Below, in pieces: positions 59,673 through 64,000 of a DNA stretch of 64,000 nt. Source of the DNA: Zanthoxylum bungeanum (taxonomy: Eukaryota; Streptophyta; Magnoliopsida; Sapindales; Rutaceae); the NCBI GenBank assembly GCA_019454045.1, contig SKCR01033468.1, positions 124,001-188,000 on the forward strand. Reading direction: 5' to 3'. The number at the start of each line of letters is the position of its first letter. Position 1 is the first letter of the stretch. The notes beneath the pieces are model-generated. The model was not told where the DNA came from. It saw nothing but the letters and a program-made list of their open reading frames with translations, and searched no databases. Both the position numbers and the translations under genes were made by a program.

Positions 59673-60950
59673 TTTCCTTTATAGATGTAGCATTTCAGCT
59701 AACCAGGTACTATCTTCTAAACTCATCTTCTACTATTTCAAACATTGGGGACAATGTCTCATTTAGGTTTGGAGGAAGGAATAGTTAATAGTATCTTGTT
59801 TTTATTCGTTGTTATTTTAAGTCCAAAATTTTTTCGAAAAAAAAATTGAAAAATTTTCAAAAATTACAAAAATATTTTGCGTTTTTGTGTTTTTAATTTG
59901 ATTAATCAGGTGAAATTGGTGAGAGATAGCTGTGTAAGGAGTTTCCACTCCTGAGACGTATCTCAAACCTATTTCGGAACAAGTTAATTTTTGTTTATTT
60001 CCTTTTGAATTATTTAATTTGTGAATTCTCTATTAAATTGACTAAAATGGATCTTCATATGCTCAGTTGGCAGATATTATCAACATGCATGATAACATAC
60101 AGACATGAGCTATAATTGAAAAGTTTGTAATATTCAGTGCTCTAGTTTAATTGGAGGAAGCATCTCAAAAAACAATGGGGTAAAAAAAACGTCTGAGATC
60201 CGAGTTACTAAGTCTGTAAGGGTGTCTTAACACCTAGTGCCCTAAAACCAACTGGTTTGGGAGTCACTGGCCTAAACCTCGCTAGATGGATCGAAGATGT
60301 TGTAAAAAATATATATCTGAAGTCTGAGTAACTAAGTCTGTAGGGGTGTCTTAACACCCGGTGCCCTAAAGCCAACTGGTTTGGGATCCACCGGCCCAAA
60401 GCTCGCTACATAGACGGAAGATATTATATATAAATAAAAAAAATAAAAAAAAAGAAAAAAATCAGAAAAATTATTCCATTGCTATAAAAAGGTGTGAAAT
60501 CTGATAGAACTTTAGGACAAAAATATTACTCTCTTATCAACTGCACTTGTGACTGTTGTGGGCAAAAATGAGTTGTAAAATATTCTGTTGATTGTGTATA
60601 TGGAGAATGGTAAATATAATCAGAGAATTTACTTATTCGGTAGTTTAAAAAGAAACAAAACAACTACTAACTTCGAGTAGAAGTTGCACATGTTTAGTCA
60701 CTAACTTCTTTATTCTCTTTTCTCTTGTCTTTTTGCTTTTGTGTGTTTTTAACTTTTGTAAAATGTTTGTGGGTATCATTGCTGTAAACCCCCACGAGAC
60801 TACAACTCGTCTATTATGGACACATAAGGGTTTAAAGGCTTGTTGCATACGCTAAATGCAACTGTGATCCCTACAAAAGTGGCTTAGTTTAATTTTAATT
60901 GTTTCTTGTATTTTATTTTTCTGTTTTGCTCGAGGACTAGCAAAATATTA
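59673..60950 (+). other. ATH-1 3' non-coding region
   Basis: Contains ACATTGGGGACAATGTCTC (59740-59758) followed by TTAGGTTTGGAGGA, a pattern common upstream of the 3' LTR in Athila-like elements and resembling the true PPT. The stretch is otherwise AT-rich. Short minus-strand ORFs at 60208-60399 and 60645-60848 have no support. Confidence 0.55.
60190..60430 (+). repeat. Tandem duplication, period 124 bp
   Basis: Two copies of a segment containing ACTAAGTCTGTA, GGTGTCTTAACACC and CCAACTGGTTTGGGA, starting near 60197 and 60321. GGTGTCTTAACACC is itself a 14-bp inverted repeat (GGTGT/ACACC). Confidence 0.8.
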
Positions 60951-60960
60951 GGTTTGGGGG
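60951..60960 (+). promoter_or_regulatory. ATH-1 polypurine tract
   Basis: GGTTTGGGGG two bases before the 3' LTR start TGATGAG at 60963. Confidence 0.75.
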
Positions 60961-60962
60961 TG

Positions 60963-62937
60963 TGATGAGCGGAAATATATCAATATTTAACACCCTTTTA
61001 CCTAATATTTTGTTTAGTTTCTCGAGTTTAATGAACGTTTTGATGTGTTTTTTATGTATTTTACAGATAAATAAAGTATTGGGATTTAATGGAATCAACT
61101 ATGGGCTAAAACGATGAAATTCGGAATAAAAATATGGCGAAAACGGAAATTTACTATACACGTCACGAAGTGCAGTCCAAAATTCCAGTTTTGCACAAGT
61201 TTCGTATTTGGCCATAACTTTTTCATCCGATATCCGATTAAGCTGATTCAAGTGTCAGATTAAAGAAGACAAAGAGATCTACAACTTTCAAGATTTAAGT
61301 ATTTTCTAATTCGAAACTTTGCAAGGCCGAAATTGATGAATAGTCAAGTATATTTTGTGTAATTACTATAGTCATTTTCAAAATATAAAATAAAAATAAT
61401 AAAAAATAAAAAATAAAAATTGTCAAACTTCCACCAAACATGCTTGCATGTTTAGTGCCATATTTGGTGGCATGTTTGATGTCATGTTTGGTGTCATGTT
61501 TGATGTCATGTTTGTTGGAGCAATTGGTGGAGAAATTGGTGGAAGGCTTTAGATTTTTCTATAAATACCAAGCTTAACTTTGTAAATTTTTCATGTTTTC
61601 TTTGGAGGAATTTCTCCTTGTAAACCTAAAGGAAAGTGTCTTGTGTATTACTTTAAGTTTTCTTGTATTTTCTTTTAATTTGTTTAATAATTTTGTGTGT
61701 TTTCTTTTACAGCATGAGGAGGTAATCTTATTCTGCTGGGGTGAAGAGGTAAGACTTTTAATATGATAAATTAGATTAATCTCCCTTATTTTAATTAAAA
61801 TTTGGATTAATTAGTTTCCGCCTATGTGACCGGTTTAGGTGACAACCTTATTTACCACTATATGGCTGGTTTTATATTTTTTGAACTTAGTTTCCGCCTA
61901 TATGATCGGTTTATGTGCTAACCTTGTTACCGCCTATATGGCTGGTTTATATGATTTTATTACCACCTATATGGTCGGTTGGACTTTGGACAAATGAAAT
62001 TACCGCCTTTATGGTCTGGTTAATTAATCGGTAAACATTGAGAATAAGAGAGATTTCTAATTTTGAAATATTAAAAGTGGATCATCTAACCCCCAGCATT
62101 TCTTTTATTGTACTTTTGATTTCCAGCATTTACTTTATTTAATTTTTCAGCATTTACTTTATGTCTTTTATTTTATTTAAGCTTTTACTAGCCTTAAATA
62201 TGTGTCGTAGCTAAGTCCGTTATCTAGGGTTGTGATGAATTTCAATATCACTGGTTTATAAGGGGTTAGATTATAGTTTGGGTAATATAAAGATTTATTT
62301 ATTGAGTCTTAATCTTAATGCTTTTTATTAACTGGCCACTAATGAAATTGATTAGGTAAACTTAAAATGAACTAGACATATGATTTTAGGTTTAAGACCT
62401 TAGACTCAATAGACCACGATCTTCCTTGAGGATAGATAACCATTTAATAGATTTCCTTACAGGATATGAATATACTGTCGGGCGGGGGTAGCCATAATTG
62501 GAACTTAAACTTAATGAATCCAGATAATTTGGTTGACATAGACATATGATTCAATTAGGTTATACTGGGTGTTTGTAATTGACCATCGGAAGAGGCTTTT
62601 ACATAATTTAGTGTTCCAGGTTAATAAATCAATATATTACCCAACTATAAGATAACCACTTCATCTTTTAAATAATATTGGTGTAAATCACAACCCTGGA
62701 TAGTTTTATAAATTTGAATTTTTCTTCAGTATCTTTTGTGAAATTTTATTTACTTGTGTTTAAATTTAGAATTATCACCTTTTCAAATCAATCAAAATAA
62801 TCTGTTAGATACCAGTAATCATTTAGCCTCGGTAAAATTAATAGATTAGGTATTAAGTCCCCGTGGGATCGATACTTTTTATACTACTTGAACGATACGT
62901 GCGCTTGCGTTATACGCGTGTGACTACGCTCCGGTCA
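60963..62937 (+). repeat. ATH-1 3' LTR
   Basis: 1975 bp, TGATGAG to CCGGTCA, aligned along its length with 50637-52654. It has fewer units of the TTGGTGCCATG minisatellite (61450-61510) and scattered substitutions, suggesting an older insertion than COPIA-B or NA-1. TATAAATA is conserved at 61560-61567. Confidence 0.9.
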
Positions 62938-63437
62938 TAAGACATAGTACGAAAGATCTTTTGGTGTCGAACGAACAAAGATTCTTCTCCTCCATTTTTC
63001 TTTGATTCACGACAGTGAGGGTAATTTTACTCACTATCGCACCTTGCAATAAAGGGGTTTCGGGGTTCCGTTTGTTTTCGTTTTAATCCGAACTTTTGGG
63101 AAACACTTGGGGGAAATTTTGGGGCTGTGTTGTGACTGATTTTTGAGTGGAAAAACATATCTGAATTATTCTTGCAGTTCACGCAAATCATGGGGTGATT
63201 TGTGTGCAGTTCGATTGTGTAACGGGTCCAACACAGTCCATTATTTCACTGCAGTTCGGGAGTTGTTCGGGGACTGTTTCGGGGGCATTTTGAGGCTGAA
63301 ATCTTGTCCGAAACAGAAGTAAAATTTCAGTATACCCACTGGTTACATTCGGCCAAAGGAAGGGGAAGCAGAAAAAATTTTCAAGTGCGATCCATGTGCT
63401 TAATCGCTTCCGCTACGTTAGGAAAGCGTTTCTTACA
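62938..63437 (+). repeat. COPIA-C 3' LTR, second part
   Basis: Follows the right TSD copy TAAGA of ATH-1 and ends TTTCTTACA at 63437, matching the 5' LTR end at 41451. The ORF 63304-63594 crosses the LTR end and is not a gene. Confidence 0.7.
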
Positions 63438-64000
63438 CTTAAATTATTCAATCAATGCGACTAGAGACAAGTTTCCTCATCAATCTACAATAAATTTGAG
63501 TATAACTTTTCTCGTTATAAAGGTCAAAACTTTAATAAGCTCACTGTGCTTTTGCTGCGTAAACCATTTGCACATTTTTCTGAACGATTCATAATAAAAA
63601 CTCAATAAAGTTCCAAACTTGATCGTAGTAAGCTATGAACAATCTTATATCTATGGTTTAATGCTAATTTCCAGAATTGATATCAAATATCATTTTCACT
63701 ATAAGTTATAGGATAATTTTCTTCGATAAGAAAACAACAGAACCATTAAGTATCAAATACTTTATGAATGATTCTGACATCCTATAGCACTTATATGGAA
63801 GTAATAAAATGATATTTTCAGCTTATTAATTATGTAGTTCCATTTATAGTTTATCACCTTATTTGACTTCAACAAGTCAAGTCTTTTCTACAATAGTCAA
63901 CATCCAATGTTACACACTAAGTAATAAACAATTTTATTACTCGAGATCGTAGAAAAGATATTTTATCAAATTGAATACAATTTTCTATTAAATAAAATAA
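63438..64000. other. Flanking sequence, nothing recognised
   Basis: AT-rich, with no open frame, no match to the other repeats in the window and no RNA gene seen. It may be the original target DNA of COPIA-C. Confidence 0.4.

Larger units (their letters stand above)
50637..62937 (+). mobile_element. ATH-1: Athila-like Ty3/Gypsy retrotransposon carrying two extra ORFs
   Basis: 12,301 bp: LTRs 50637-52654 and 60963-62937, tRNA-Asp-type PBS, gag-PR, RT-RNaseH-IN in Gypsy order, a post-pol segment containing GGGAGGCAACCCA, ORF3, a LOG-like gene, a 3' non-coding region and a PPT. The flanks TGAGA/TAAGA are a 5-bp TSD with one mismatch. The 5' LTR begins TAATGAG where the 3' one has TGATGAG. All coding regions carry stops or frameshifts, so the copy is dead, yet all parts are alignable. 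It is inserted in the COPIA-C 3' LTR. Confidence 0.92.
41321..63437 (+). mobile_element. COPIA-C: Ty1/Copia retrotransposon, split by a solo LTR and by ATH-1
   Basis: Plus-strand copia unlike COPIA-B in sequence: a 5' LTR end at 41411-41451, degenerate PBS, 1.6-kb leader, gag (43061), PR-IN-RT-RNaseH (to 48783), PPT and 3' LTR (48798-50636 plus 62938-63437). Both LTR ends share about 40 bases around TAATCGCTTCCGCT and close with TTTCTTACA. The 5' LTR survives only as that end. 41321-41410 may belong either to it or to TAT-1. No TSD can be tested because the true 5' end is missing. Confidence 0.8.

Overview
The window is repeat-rich, AT-rich nuclear DNA from a flowering plant. The evidence is Ty1/Copia elements primed by initiator tRNA-Met, an Athila-like Ty3/Gypsy element primed by tRNA-Asp, LTRs of about 2 kb, and deep nesting. 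The species cannot be named from the sequence. No intact host gene, tRNA/rRNA gene or CRISPR array is visible. Every long protein match is a decayed retroelement gene, except a captured plant gene inside one element.

Layout (names are mine). COPIA-A (1-6447, minus) is cut by the window start. It has a ruined gag-pol, a long leader, a PBS and its 5' LTR. A leader remnant of another such copia follows (6448-7370, minus). TAT-1 (starts 7371, plus) is a long-LTR element that has lost its coding region. It is split by NA-1 (9144-19166, plus, TSD TGCAT) and ends against COPIA-B (22808-41320, minus, TSD CAAAC). COPIA-B keeps the best copia polyprotein, with a few stops and a frameshift. It is split inside its protease by NA-2 (27695-36180, plus, TSD CAAAA). 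NA-1 and NA-2 are the same family: full-length LTRs around the same ruined gag-pol, so the family apparently spread without coding capacity. COPIA-C (about 41411-63437, plus) carries a second, different copia polyprotein. Its integrase is split by a solo LTR (44618-46463, TSD CCAAT), and its 3' LTR is split by ATH-1.

ATH-1 (50637-62937, plus, imperfect TSD TGAGA/TAAGA) is an Athila-like Ty3/Gypsy element in the order gag-PR-RT-RNaseH-IN. Downstream of pol, where an env-like gene would sit, it has two extra broken ORFs. The first is a small basic cysteine-rich protein of about 150 codons (58204-58652). The second is an intronless LOG-family gene (cytokinin riboside 5'-monophosphate phosphoribohydrolase, 59018-59672) with both family signatures and an unusual basic plus LDLNL tail. 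This is the most notable content of the window. ATH-1 looks like a retroelement that captured a cytokinin-activation gene.

A second unexpected signal is structural. All copia-type LTRs here (COPIA-A, NA-1, NA-2, COPIA-B, the solo LTR) contain a run of roughly seven to ten consecutive perfect short inverted repeats. Their loops are three bases, mostly T-N-G in the sense orientation, and their stems covary between families. Leaders carry a roughly 90-bp periodic repeat centred on TTGGCCAA. The nested insertions give a relative order: TAT-1 is older than NA-1 and COPIA-B; COPIA-B is older than NA-2; COPIA-C is older than the solo LTR and ATH-1.
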